This document shows, piece after piece, positions 22,711 to 34,083 of a stretch of 64,000 bases of DNA. Source of the stretch: Littorina saxatilis. Lineage: Eukaryota; Mollusca; Gastropoda; Littorinimorpha; Littorinidae. Positions within the stretch are counted from its first letter, which is position 1; every line of letters begins with the position of its first letter. The notes beneath the pieces were generated by a model. The model saw nothing but the letters and a program-made list of their open reading frames with translations, had not been told where the DNA came from and searched no databases. Position numbers and translations under genes: made by a program. Where the stretch lies: the NCBI RefSeq assembly GCF_037325665.1, contig NC_090251.1:16671551-16735550 (forward strand), read 5' to 3'.

Positions 22711-23697
22711 ATGGATCCCAAGTGCGCTAAATGTGATGTTTGTAAAAAGGTTTTCAAGAGTCTGACAACTCTCCATAATCATGTTTGTCCCTTTTGTGAC
22801 AAATGTGAGAAGGTGTTTTCGACCAGTCAGCGTCTGCAGACCCATAAGTGTGCAGGTAGTGTAGGTGTGAGGGATGATTGTGTTGTTGTGCAAGTGAAGA
22901 AACCCAGGATCCCGCCTTTCGACCCTGTTGGGGCTGAGTGGCAGCTGAACCAGTGTCGGGAGTTTGGCCTGCCGTTTAAACAGTTTTTGCACTCAGGTGA
23001 CCGCAAGGTCAAGGCTGGACATCCAAAGGACATCGTCAGTATTGGAGGGGATGGCAATTGTTTTTTTCGTTGTTTGAGTGTCTTTGTGACTGGTCGTGAG
23101 GACTTTCATTTGCAGCTGAGAGGGGCAGTGTGTAGTTTCTTGGTGGAGTCGAGTTTTACGCAGAGAATAGAGCGCTGCTTGCTGTCTGAGAATGGTGGAA
23201 ATGCCAGGGCGTATTTATTGAACAGCCACATGCGCACCAGTGGGATATGGGCAACAGAGGTTGAAATTTTTACAGCGGCCCTGATGCTGAGGACAAGGAT
23301 TTGTGTTTTTCGTGATATCGAAGGGATTCAGGGCTGGCATGACCATGACCCAGCCATGTTAGACAGCAGTGTTCAGGTGAGTGCTGAGAGGTTGTTCATC
23401 AACCACCTCAACAACACTCACTATGAGATAGTGAAGGATGTGCACGCTCCTGCCATTGAAGGCAGTGCAGTGTGCCAGCGCCAGAGCCTCCAGGCGCTTC
23501 CGTCAGACACTCTGCTAGCAGCAGAGTTTGCTCAACAGATGAAGAGGTCAGCAGCTGGTAGGGGAGAGTCTGTCAAGTCTGTGCCACGAAAGGTGAGTGT
23601 TCAAAGCTGGGTGAAAGTTCTTCATGCATCAGGGGATTTCAGGAACAGAGAAAACCAGAAGGACAAGGAAAGGAAGGCTAATTCCATACCAAATTAA
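22711..23697 (+). CDS. OTU-family cysteine protease with N-terminal CxxC motifs
   Basis: A 328-residue frame from the ATG at 22711. Residues about 4-47 hold four Cys pairs and two HxC ends (CAKCDVC, HNHVCPFCDKC, HKC), like two degenerate C2H2 fingers. Residues about 105-235 form an OTU domain: GGDGNCFFR carries the catalytic Asp/Cys, WATEVEIFTAALML the conserved helix, and NNTHYEIV the catalytic His region. OTU proteins cleave ubiquitin or ubiquitin-like chains; in animals they are both host deubiquitinases and frequent cargo of transposable elements. A strong donor, AAAG|GTGAGTG, occurs at 23592; splicing to the acceptor ending at 23828 would replace the last 35 residues with a very short tail. 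No intact transposase or reverse transcriptase lies beside it. The OTU assignment is sure; host versus element origin is not. Confidence 0.8.
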   Translation: MDPKCAKCDVCKKVFKSLTTLHNHVCPFCDKCEKVFSTSQRLQTHKCAGSVGVRDDCVVVQVKKPRIPPFDPVGAEWQLNQCREFGLPFKQFLHSGDRKVKAGHPKDIVSIGGDGNCFFRCLSVFVTGREDFHLQLRGAVCSFLVESSFTQRIERCLLSENGGNARAYLLNSHMRTSGIWATEVEIFTAALMLRTRICVFRDIEGIQGWHDHDPAMLDSSVQVSAERLFINHLNNTHYEIVKDVHAPAIEGSAVCQRQSLQALPSDTLLAAEFAQQMKRSAAGRGESVKSVPRKVSVQSWVKVLHASGDFRNRENQKDKERKANSIPN

Positions 23698-23828
23698 GTT
23701 TCCACTTTTTTAATCTTTCACCCAATTGACGGATGTTTCGGTCAAATAATCCTGTTTTCAATTCAGAAATCGGTAATTTCTTTGAAAAGGTGTACAGGTA
23801 CTTATATTGTATTCTTTGTCTGTTTCAG

Positions 23829-24150
23829 ACTACTTGATGACAAACTTTGCGAAACATCAATGGTCCTAGTGTTACCTGTGAAAAACGCTGCCATTTTCCT
23901 TGTGCATTTTGTGATCCACAACCATTGGGCACCACAGGCACCATGGGCAGCATGAATTCGGACTGGGAAACTTTTAGTGCTGCTGACACCCCAACTTAAT
24001 ATTAACAACCACGTGATATGTATTTTAGCATGGAGAACCTTTTGACACAGTATGCACCATAACTTGGATGCAATTACTGAATGTGCAACTCACAATGGCA
24101 TTAGTTTTCTGTAATTATTTTCTTTACTGAATAAATATTGTTTTTCTCAG
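23829..24150 (+). other. Probable 3' UTR exon of the OTU gene
   Basis: Starts after TGTTTCAG and reaches AATAAA at 24130-24135. If joined to the donor at 23592, translation stops after two codons here; otherwise this is plain 3' UTR. Confidence 0.4.
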
Positions 24151-25375
24151 TTTTATTGTAAAATTATTCTGAAAGAAAGATCAAGGTCTGTTCAGCATGT
24201 GAGTCGTGTGGGCTTTGCCCTTCTTGTTTTGGTAGTGAGAAAACAAGTGCACAATCAACCCAGGGAGCCATGCTTTGAAACACGGGTCCCGTGCTGATAA
24301 CCACACGGGTCCCGGTTTGATAACCACTGGCAATCAAAGATGGCGTGTGAAAGTAACTTTCTGTGTTTTTGAGTTCATTAAATGAGTTGGGATGAATATG
24401 TCAGGTTTGAGGATGCACGGTTCTGTAGCTTCATCTCGGTATTCCACCCCCTCGGCTTTCTGTTGTAAATATTAAGCTGAGTGATCGAATGTGGAAGCTA
24501 CGTTTGGTCAAAGGTCACAGAAGATTTGCGTCGTGCAGCGAAGGAAAGAATCGCGATCTTGTTTCCGACTCGGTACCTCTTTGTTTTTCATTAGACCTGT
24601 CATTCTGCATGCTCGACTTTGTTAGATGTTTGCATATCGTGTTGCTATTTTCTTTGCTTTTATTATTGTTTCTTATTTGTGCTTCGTTTATCGATACAAC
24701 GTCTTGTGCACGGGTCAAAATGTGTGTGTCAGGTGTCGTTTTACTTGAACTTGACGTTCGTGTTTCTCCGAACGTCTGTGTATCGAAACACAGATACACG
24801 CACTCCATGACTTTGTAAGAAGACATAAAATATCGGTAGGTTTCATTTGTTTGTGACGAATTTATTGAAGTAGTTTTGTTTTTTTGTTTACTTTTGCCAG
24901 TTTGCCAGTTGGTTTTTGGAACTTTGCAAAGCAGTGTCTTGTCGTCTGTTTAGGTCTGGGGAAACGCCAATGAAAAGAGCCGAAGAATCCTCGAGCGTTT
25001 CTATTGGGTTTGCTTTTGATTATCCATGTAATAGGGCTTCCTGCAACTATGGTAACCGGGGATTTATTCCCCGGGGAACATGAGATTTATTTCCCAAGTG
25101 CTTGTGAAAGAAAACTCGTGAAAATGATGACAATATTTTTTATCGTCTCTTAAGCTGATATTGCTATTCGAGACCGATGCAAGTTTGCTCCTTTTCTCAG
25201 TTCAACGATGCCCTCATCCTGCCATGACTTTCCCTGTTTCAGGACTTGACTGCAAAAGGACCCTTGTTTGTATCATAGTCTTGTTAGTCTGTCATGGTTG
25301 TTTTGACCTCCTAGTTGTGTCATGTAGTTTGTTTGTTTTTTAAATGTCAATCTTTGTCCTGTCTCAGCTAAGCTT
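24151..25375. other. Intergenic with small repeat relics
   Basis: 24196-24232 is the inverted terminal piece of the 729-bp element found at 46.7 kb. 25070-25135 (GGGGAACATGAGATTTATTT, AAACTCGTGAAAATGATGAC) recurs at 40.59-40.65 kb. 25137-25205 carries the GTCTCTTMAGCTGATATT motif. No gene is visible. Confidence 0.5.
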
Positions 25376-28290
25376 TTCTGACTTTCTATTTCAACAAGCC
25401 TTCCTACGCCCCCATAGCCTCTCTGTTGGCAAAAAAGCAGCAAGAAGTCATGTGTGTTCTGTCCCAGCTCAGCCTCACTGACTGTCACAAGCAAGTGCTT
25501 GTGCCAATTTGTGTTTTAAGACTTTTCTCATGTAAAATGTATGACGTCAAGTTGTGGTACGTCAATAATTGATCTTTACGTCAAGGCTTGGACAGTGGTT
25601 ATTCGGTTCTAGGCTGTTTGCTCAAGATGACATGTTTGTCGCCTCTCATCGGATCTCCAAGATAAACCAGTGCGGCTGAAGGATGAGGGGTTGGGCAGAC
25701 ATGGGTCATTCAGACGTAATCCTTGAGCAGTAGTCAACGATGAATCCGAACCAATTCATGGACCGATGGGGTAAGATTGGAAGAGAGCAACAAAGTCGTG
25801 CGCTGTTGGGTGTTCGTCTTCTTTCTCACACATTGGTCACATCGATCATCTCTTTCTTTATGTCACGGTGTATACATTGTTATTTCGGTCTGTTCGCGAT
25901 TAAGGTGAGCAGTTGTATGCGTTGCCATTACGCAGTTGTCATCGCGAGCGTAGTTGCCATGGTAGTGGAAGCCGTTGCGGAATCGGTTATTCAATATGGT
26001 TGTCACATTACTAGAATAGCGTTTTATTCATATTTATGAAGATGTTTCATAATTTTGACGTAAGATTTAAGTTGCAGTGGGGTTTTGAACAGTAGGCTTA
26101 TAAAGGACAAGCCACGGGGCAAATTATTATAATTGTTGAATTGAGTATCATTAGTTAGCGTCGGCGGAGGCGCTGATTTATTCCCTTAACTGGTTCAATG
26201 TTTTTCAGACAGATTAGCTGTCTGTGTTTGCCATTATTGATGTTTGGCGGGTGGTGTTGTAGGGTTCCAAGGGGTCAAGGTTGAGTTGTCCACAAACTTA
26301 CATGAACGGGTTGAGGTTGCAATTGGGCTGTCCTTTAGCAAGCGGGTTGTTTCCTGTCCTGACAAAGTTTGTTATCGTGGACGTAAATTGCTATGGTTGC
26401 AGTTCGCTTTGCTTCTACACCTCATGGGCACGTCTTTCCCAAGAGGCTTCATCGTTGATGTCCTATCATACCACTTCTCTGTGGATCCCATCACCATCAT
26501 TTATTGATCGTCAAAAGTGTTTGCTGTCCATCACCAATCATCCCAGGAAGAGGAAAAGATGTTCTTCAACCGAGTCCACTAATCTACTCAAGACGACTCG
26601 AATCAACATCATGAATTCTTAAACTCCTTATGGCTGGAGGTGGCGCTTCATAGAAGATAAGACAGTCATCCATTGCATTACCTTTTTCCCATTCATTAAA
26701 TGTTTATAAATGAAGAGTAAATGCGTGTATCTTTCTCCTTACATTTTTGTTTCACGTCGATGCCAAATGGGCTTTTCGACCTACCATGACTTGAATGAGC
26801 TTCTTTGTCAGTACACTTTTTAATTACTGATCGAAGGCCATTCAAGCCAAGGGAGTTTGACACTCACTATCTCATCAAGCCTTCCTACGCCACGGCAACT
26901 GTCGCTTGGGCAAAGCACAGCGAGAAGTCATGTTTGTCCTGTCCAAGCTCCTTTCTTCAGGCAACTGTCGCTTGGGCAAAGCACAGCGAGAAGTCATGTT
27001 TGTCCTGTCCAAGCTCCTTTCTTCAGGCAACTGTCGCTTGGGCAAAGCACAGCGAGAAGTCATGTTTGTCCTGTCCAAGCTCCTTTCTGAAGAAACTTTT
27101 AAACACCCCGACAACCGTTAATTTGGGGGAAAATGCAGCAAGACGTCATGTTCATCCTGTCTCAGTTCATATTCATAACTCAACAAGCCTTTCAATGTCC
27201 CCGCAACCACTGATTGGATAAAAGTGTAGCAGGAAGTCTTCTTCTGCGTTCGTGGGCTGAAACTCCCACGTACACTCGTGGGTTTTTTTTTGCACGAGTG
27301 GAATTTTACGTGTATGACCGTTTTTTACCCCGCCATTTAGGCAGCCATACGCCGTTTTCGGAGGAAGCATGCTGGGTATTTTCGTGTTTCTATAACCCAC
27401 CGAACTCTGACATGGATTACAGGATCTTTTTCGTGCGCACTTGGTCTTGTGCTTGCGTGTACACACGGGGGTGTTCGGACACCGAGGAGAGTCTGCACAC
27501 AAAGTTGACTCTGAGAAATAAATCTCTCGCCGAACGTGGGGACGAACTCACGCTGACAGCGGCCAACTGGATACAAATCCAGCGCGCTACCGACTGAGCT
27601 ACATCCCCGCCCCTGCAGCAGGAAGTCATGTTCATCCTGTCTCAGCTCAGCTTCAGAACTCAACAAAACTTTCAATGTCCCCACAACCTCTGATTGGATA
27701 AAAGTGCAGCAGGAAGTCATCCTGGAAGTGCTTCCTGTCTCAGCTCAGCTTCACTGACTGACTCTCAACGGACTATCTCAAAAGGCCTTCAAACACCCCG
27801 ACAACCCTTGCTTTGGCAAAGCACAGAAGGAAGTCATGTTTGTCCTGTCCCAGCTCAGCTCAACAAGCCTTCTTACGCCCCCGCAACCATCGTTTGGATA
27901 AAGAGCAGCGAGAAGTCATATTCCTCCTAGTAAGCTCAAAATCACTATATAACAAGCCTTTTTACGCTCCTGCAACCGCGCGTTGCTTAAAGGCAAAACG
28001 TTGGTTATTGTTTTAACGTCCCTTCAGCTGATATGGCCATATTTACGGGACCATTGGGCAAAAAGAGCAGCAAGAGTTGTACACCACGGCAATTTATGCT
28101 ATAGGACAAAGCACAGAAAGAAGTCATGTTTGTCCTGTCCCAGCAAGCTACACAACTAAACAAGCCTTGTAATGTCCATGTATATAACTTTCACATTTGT
28201 TACTTCAAATCTTGTTAAAAATCTTGATGCTTGGATAAAGAGTAGCGAGAAGTCATATTTCTTCTATCTTAAGAGCCTTCTTATGCTTGG
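25376..28290. repeat. Degenerate long minisatellite region
   Basis: Recurring blocks AACAAGCCTTCCTACGCC, TGGGCAAAGCACAGCGAGAA and GTCATGTTTGTCCTGTCC appear at irregular spacing across nearly 3 kb. The most regular part is three 66-bp units at 26896-27092, which keep frames open on both strands because 66 is a multiple of three. A SINE interrupts it at 27.24-27.62 kb. Weaker stretches (25520-26780) are unique-looking. Confidence 0.7.
27239..27616 (-). mobile_element. tRNA-derived SINE, family D, full length
   Basis: On the minus strand it begins GGGGATGTAGCTCAGTCGG (A box) with a B box-like GAGTTCGTCCCC about 45 bp on, a long body, and a 3' stem region with CCCACGAGTGTACGTGGGAG. Target duplication AGCAGGAAGTC (27228-27238 and 27617-27627). 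A 3' fragment of the same family is at 62.05 kb. Structure matches core-type tRNA SINEs. Confidence 0.9.
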
Positions 28291-28588
28291 GCAAAAAATT
28301 GGTTATTGTTTTTAACGTCCCTTCAAATTCAACAAATATGGCCATATATACGGGACCGTTTGGCAAAAAGAGCATGAACAGGATAGGGCTCTCCAAAAGC
28401 TAGTGGTTTTGACTTCACACAAATTGGAGTCAGAAAACGACAAGACGGAGAAATTGCAAGCCATGTACAAGGATTTGATTGTACTGCAGCATGAATCTAT
28501 GTTGCCGCCGGCCACGAGAGTATAGTCGGCCCATTCTGCAGCACAGAAATGCCAATGGCAAAATGCAGCTCACGGTCATGTCTCCACT

Positions 28589-29660
28589 ATGGAGGCGCAA
28601 AACCACGGGGAGAGAGAGCAAGAGCCCCGCAGTTTCAGGGAGGTAACAAGACGTAGGGATAGGGAATCACGTTGTATTTCCTCTGACAAGGGCAGTTTGA
28701 TCCAACAGGAGGCCGCGGAGTACCCAGGACTTTTCCTAGATGATGAGGCACTAAACCATTATAATAAGCTTCCAGAAAACATCCAAGGCAATTTTTCACT
28801 CGCCACGGAGGCCATGGGCAAACGTTTTGGGGTTGCATGCACCCTAGAGGCTAAAACGTCATTTCAAGCATTTGGCCTAACCGGAAAAGGAATCGATACA
28901 GGAATTCGCAGAACGAATCTGCGTTTGTGCTGGTGATGTTTTTCAAGATTTGCCAGCTATTTACGTGAAAAAGAAGGAGTATGCCAGTTCCTTGAGGTGA
29001 TTCGGGACAAGGAAGCTGGGCGAGTCGGCCTTGTGGCAAAATTCACTTCCCTCGGGTAGGCAGTAGAGCATACTTGACTCTGCTATACAAAGAGAGTAGA
29101 AAGACTGTACGGGTCAAAGAATGTATTGCGGGTTTTATACTCTGGCAGATTAACAGAGTACGATTCTAAGACAAAACTAAGGAGGTTAGTTAGTTAGTTA
29201 GTTGTTACCAAATCAGGACCCCAACTAAGGAGGTCGTGGCCAAGCCCGCGATTTGAAATCTGATGACAATCGAGTAACAGCTTTGTTTGCCAAGCTAGAA
29301 GCTTGCTATGAGCGGCAAGTTGCACAACTTTCTAGATAGCGAGATCAAGAGGAGAAAATGAAAGGCTTGGGAACACAGCTAGCTACTCAAAGTACAGGAT
29401 GAGAAATCTCAAAATGCCAAGGCTGGAAATGCGGAAGGGCGTCCTCAAGGTTCGGACAGTCGTTTGATGCAGGGGGAACAAGCCATGTCCACGGGGGTTG
29501 GCAGACAGGGTACGGGCACTGGAGAGATTGTTCGCAAGTCAGAGAAATGCGGGTGGGTATTTTCAGAGTTGCCGCAACAGTTCCTCTTTGGCGGTACAGT
29601 GTTTTCGGTGTCAAGAGACCCGTGTTCTTCCAATTAAAAGGAACGATGTGTTTTCGAGCT
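28589..29660 (+). mobile_element. LTR-retrotransposon gag fossil
   Basis: Remains of a gag gene, probably Gypsy-like. The first part has a gag-type motif ALNHYNKLP followed by a RFG-type motif, and the distal part has a zinc-knuckle-like CFRCQ. It is broken in several places, no LTRs, protease, reverse transcriptase or integrase are seen, and it looks old. Confidence 0.5.
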
Positions 29661-29945
29661 TGTTCTTCACGTTCAGCCTACGTCAACCATAGAAAGTCAT
29701 TACAGAGCGAATGTAAACAACCTTCATGCTCAGTGAAGGTATAGAGTATATCTTTGACCATCCAAGGCAGTGGGGCCTCCCTCGTGGCTTGTTTTAGTGC
29801 CCTGTATTACAGAATATGACTGATGGACTCATTTTTGATTTTGTTTAACGCACAGCGTCTTAAATCAACCCTTTCTAAAGAAGCAGTGTTGTTCACTGGT
29901 CTCGGTCTTCGGTTTTTGACGTATTGTTCTGACGCCTGGCCGGAC
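29650..29945. repeat. Diverged direct repeat, copy 1
   Basis: Shares CCTTCATGCTCAGTGAAGGT, ACTGATGGACTCATTTTT and ACTGGTCTCGGTC with copy 2 about 905 bp downstream. Confidence 0.75.
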
Positions 29946-30109
29946 GACTGTCCGCTAGTTTTGACATGTAGGAGCTCATTTAATTGAACAATTTTGTTCA
30001 GAGCTACGACATTTCGATCTATACATGTATTTTCAGTCCAGGTACAACATCAGAGAACAACATTGAATTCAGGGCTCTCAATCGTACACCTGGAAGGGAA
30101 AAATGACTA

Positions 30110-30317
30110 TCTGTTTCTCATTTTCGAAAAACAAAATGAGGAACTCTCAAAAATGATAAAAATGATAGTGAGTGTGCTGCGAGGATCCAACACCTCCCAG
30201 GTTGTGCAACATGTCCCTGACGGGGGTGGGGGGGTTCTTGTCTTCCCCTTGTCGTCCATGGAAGATGGTTGTAATCGGGAACATCTCATGAACTACTGCA
30301 AGAACCTTTGTGTGGTA
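30110..30317 (+). pseudogene. DUF4806-like linker exon candidate
   Basis: A coiled-coil-like start (KQNEELSKMIKMIVS) followed by PDGGGGVLVFPLSSMEDG and a donor TGTGTG|GTAAGG at 30316. The arrangement, helix then PDxxxLP..SMEEF-like motif then a donor, parallels the first DUF4806 exon at 41.1 kb (IPDDIQLPVRSMEEF). No matching DUF4806 core exon was found downstream, so it is likely a relic. Based on pattern similarity only. Confidence 0.3.
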
Positions 30318-30556
30318 AGGTTGTTGTTATTTTGCTGAAGCTGTGTGAATGAATACACAGGCATGAAATTGTCTTTATTGATGAGTATGCATGCTTCATT
30401 TGGCTATATTTGGTTCAAGATGTTTTGAATGAACTTTGGGTGAATTGTTTTTTTTTCCCTGTGTTGTAATTAGTGTGCTGATTTTTTGTTAGTTTCATGT
30501 TTTCTTGATTAAGGCACTTGTGTTCATCAGTTATTATCGGACAAAAAAATGAAAAA

Positions 30557-30905
30557 TGTGTTTTCGAAATTGTTCTTCTGCTACAGGCCACGTCAACGAT
30601 AGCAGGTCATTGCAGAGCAAATGCAAGCAACCTTCATGCTCAGTGAAGGTAGCCTATAAAGTATATCTTTGACCAACCACAGCATTCCTAGTAGGCCGGG
30701 TGCCCTCTGCTACAGAATAGAACTGATGGACTCATTTTTTAATTTGTTTAACACCCTTTCAACCCGAGAGGGTCATTCCAGGCCCCTGCACATATGCCCT
30801 TGTACTCTGTCTTAAAATCAACCCTTCCTGAAGATGTGTTTTTTACTGGTCTCGGTCGTCGGTTATTGGCGCCTTTTCTTATCCGACGCATTGTTCTGAC
30901 CCCTG
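30557..30905. repeat. Diverged direct repeat, copy 2
   Basis: Second copy of the 29.65-kb segment with an extra stretch around 30765-30815. Confidence 0.75.
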
Positions 30906-32300
30906 ACGTCCTGTCTGAAGCCTTCCGCCGAGATTGACCTTTCAGACCCTGCAACCATCCGTCACCAATGCCGCGACAGGCACGTCTAGTAAGACCGTGG
31001 TCTCAGGTGGAGCCTCCGTGAAAGTCCGAGTTGCGCTACCTCGGATGGCCATGACAACGATGGCAACGACACCCGACACAGACAGCACAACCGTGGCAAC
31101 AACAACCGAAGAAGAGCCTGCGGGACAGATGACCGAAGATAACATCTTACTGGCTACAAGTCTCGGTCTGACCTGGGACTTCAGCCGCTTACCAACTGGA
31201 CAGCAGCCAAATAGCCGAGTGCGATGGACGGAAAGGAAGTGATATCAATCGCCTGATCGAACAAGCCACTTCTTCTACCAGTAGGTGTATAACCAACTGG
31301 TTTTTTTTAAATTCTTCATGCATTGATTTTTTTTTTAATTTGCACTCTAAAATAATCTTTTTGAAGTTAAAATTCATTCAAATAAAAAGAAATTATGGCC
31401 GCTGTGTATGTTTTTATTTTATTTTTTTAAACACAGGTAGTGCACAACAAAAACAGTGTTCACTCAAAACAGGGGACACGCCTATTGCTAGAAAAATACG
31501 TACACTTCATGAAAGTAAGTTGTAAAGCAAGTTTCACATAATGATTTGTGATCAGGAAAACTGTTTTGTGCACGACATTTTCCTTCAACATCTTTTGACG
31601 TCAGGAGTTTACGTAAGCATTTGATCGAAAAATAGATGGTGACTGAGAACGCTCAAAATGGCTCCGAAGTAGCAAGGTTGTTGTGTTTCATCTACATTTT
31701 GGAGTCTTTCGCACACTCTAGTGCTAATATAAGTGATCAGGATGGTAAGATTAACGATAGAACCTCCAAGAAATCGTATTTTCAGCAGGGGGCACTCTAT
31801 TTGTCAAGTCTTGATGATCGTGATGATTTTTTGCAGAAAAAAATATTCAACACATCTAGAAAAAGGCTACGAATTCTTCCCTCTGTTCTTTAATCGTAGG
31901 CCAGTTTTTAACACCAAAAACGACGCAAAAGATACGTTCGATCTGCCTAACTGCACAAGCTGAAGGCGTGTTATTTTGTCTCCCTGTTTTTGGGACTACC
32001 GATTTTCTGCGAGAGTGACCTTTCCTTAGCTTGGTTATGTCTACTACCAGTGCTGCAGAACCCTTGATAACTGGCAACTGGAACACGCAGGTCGACCTGC
32101 TCTTAATCTTGCCCAAGCCAGAGACCAAACCTTGCGACCGGCAGAGAAAATCTAAAGCCATCACGTCATTTCGACTTCTGACAAATGATAGTCATTCAAG
32201 AAAAAATTAGAGTGAAAGAAATGTAAGGGAAATAACCTAGTTGCAAAGAGGGAATAGTTGGGGGGTTTTGATCACATGACACGACTGACAAATGACGGAC
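30906..32300. other. Exon-like fragments, no gene assignable
   Basis: A Thr/Ala-rich open frame at 30934-31242 and a short open stretch 31438-31511 between an acceptor-like ACACAG and the donor GAAA|GTAAGT look partly coding, but I could not join them in one frame or recognise a family. Confidence 0.3.
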
Positions 32301-32319
32301 CATTGACGGACAACATGAC

Positions 32320-32432
32320 ACAATTGGCCAATCAGGGGACGAGGCGGTAAAATACTAACCGTGGTGCGCAGTTGATCAGAATAACCACACCAGACAAGAC
32401 GTAAGTAAGGAATTCGCTTTCAGGTAAGCCAT
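32320..32432 (+). promoter_or_regulatory. Candidate promoter and 5' exon
   Basis: GGCCAATCAGG (CCAAT box), then a TAAAATA element about 20 bp on, then a short segment ending at a strong donor, AAGAC|GTAAGTAAGG at 32401. The first downstream first-exon candidate is at 33.44 kb. Sequence pattern only. Confidence 0.25.
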
Positions 32433-32883
32433 GCAGAGGAACATGGTCGCTCATGTTCTTATGTTCTTAGCCTGCCGTCTCTATAGGAAAATGGGCGCTA
32501 GAGGCGAGGGAGGGGGGGGGGGGGCTAAACTTGTCTAGAACTCTCCATGGGGCAATCCCGTGTAAACGTTACAGAAGAAAAGGACAAAGGAGAACAGGCA
32601 AAGAAGGAGCAACAGATCAAACGACTGCAGAAGATCAACAAGTCCAAATGAAAGAGAACTGGGAACCTGCATCTGTTGACACAATGTCATTACACTTTTC
32701 CGCCTGCTTCTTCCTGCTTTTTGGTTGTTTGTTTTCTCCTTGTTTGTTGTTGTTGTTGAACCTATTATGAGACTTCGTCCAGTTCGCTGTCGACGTTGCA
32801 GTTTTGGATCACTTAATAAGTGATTTTTCTTGTTCAAACGCACTGTACGCACACGTACAACGCACCAATACTTTATAGAACCC

Positions 32884-32942
<59 letters not shown>
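32884..32942. repeat. (CA)n microsatellite
   Basis: About 29 CA units, near perfect. Confidence 0.95.
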
Positions 32943-32945
<3 letters not shown>

Positions 32946-33439
32946 GTCATCGCTGCACCGCAATAAAACGCGTTCTCGCTGGTGTGCCTGTTTTACTCAA
33001 CGAAACGTGTGTGTTTGTGTGTGTGTGTGTGTGCCCAAGGTATAAGAGACATTTAATAATCATGATTCCTTGTATTAATTAGGAAAAATCAATTTTGTTG
33101 GGATTACAGACAAAGGACAGAAGAGAGTTGATATTCACAAACACCTCATCCCAGCAAAAAAATGAAAATTATTTTGAAATGTGGTTTGAATCCTGATTTC
33201 TTGTCCGATCAGAATCTTTTGGCTTAGTAATTCTTGTAACAAACTTGATAATGGAAGTTGAAACAAGTTGAAAGATACCGTTCTCCTACGGCGCTTATTT
33301 TTTTAAATACTAGTTGGTGCGACCTGACGCGAGTTTCTTTCAGGCGAGAATATCTCGCGGCGAGCGCTCGCGTAGCTAGGAGGCGAGAGTCCGTAAGAAA
33401 CGCCTTTATTGAAAACGAGGCAGAGGCTAGGAGGTCAAG

Positions 33440-33604
33440 ATGGCGTCGAAGGACATGGAAGAGCTCGTGATATCCGAATTAACTGATGACACCGACACCG
33501 CTGTGACACAAATCTGCCATGACCACAGAAAACGCATGCAAGCAGCCGCAAACCAAGCTCCAACCGACGTCCCGGACGCTTTCATTGAGAACTTCGTGGA
33601 AATA
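33440..33604 (+). CDS. Candidate first exon in a CpG-rich patch
   Basis: AAGATGG start context in a locally CpG-rich segment (33330-33450). It encodes MASKDMEELVISELTDDTD and about 35 more residues of acidic then helical sequence before the 34-bp minisatellite takes over the frame. Past the array, an open stretch (SLAPILYERRQ) leads to a strong donor, GGCAAG|GTAAGAA at 34284. A 34-bp period shifts the frame each unit, so array expansion inside this exon would disrupt it. It may be the 5' end of the transposase gene at 38 kb or of a separate gene; not recognised. Confidence 0.35.
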
Positions 33605-33795
33605 AAAGTCCCACGATACAACGAGTGTCGTGGAAATAACAGTCCCACGATACAACGAGTGTCGTGGAAATAACAGTCGCACGATACAACGAGTGTCGTG
33701 GAAATGACAGTCCCACGATACAACGAGTGTCGTGGAAATAACAGTCCCACGATACAACGAGTGTCGTGGAAATAACAGTCCCACGATACAACGAG

Positions 33796-33848
33796 TTTGT
33801 TTGTTTGCTTAACGCCCAGCCGACCACGAAGGGCCATATCAGGGCGGT
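33796..33848 (-). mobile_element. 5'-truncated family C SINE in the minisatellite
   Basis: Only the terminal ~40 bp plus tail, flanked by GATACAACGAG on both sides (33785-33795 and 33849-33859). Confidence 0.85.
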
Positions 33849-34026
33849 GATACAACGAGTGTCGTGGAAATAACAGTCCCACGATACAACGAGTGTCGTG
33901 CAAATAACAGTCCCACGATACAACGAGTGTCGTGGAAATAACAGTCCCACGATACAACGAGTGTCGTGGAAATAACAGTCCCACGATACAAGTGTCGTGG
34001 AAATAACAGTCCCACGATACAACGAG

Positions 34027-34083
34027 TTTGTTTGTTTGTTTGCTTAACGCCCAGCCGACCACGAAGGGCTATATCAGGGCGGT
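34027..34083 (-). mobile_element. Second truncated family C SINE in the minisatellite
   Basis: Same insertion point within the unit and same flanks as the 33796 copy, differing by one extra GTTT and a single base. This indicates duplication with the array rather than a second insertion. Confidence 0.85.

Noticed and set aside
22513-22992. Minus-strand frame opposite the OTU gene
   Set aside because: Lies antisense to the clear OTU frame; shadow of it.
26805-27221. 138-residue frame with repeated AWAKHSEKSCLSCP
   Set aside because: Product of the 66-bp repeat; open on both strands, no start or splice context.
27557-27610. tRNA gene on the minus strand
   Set aside because: The A box is tRNA-like but the 3' half does not form a tRNA and the sequence continues into a SINE body with target duplications.
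27337-27720. Frames overlapping the family D SINE
   Set aside because: Translations of the tRNA-derived SINE; the sequence is explained by the element.
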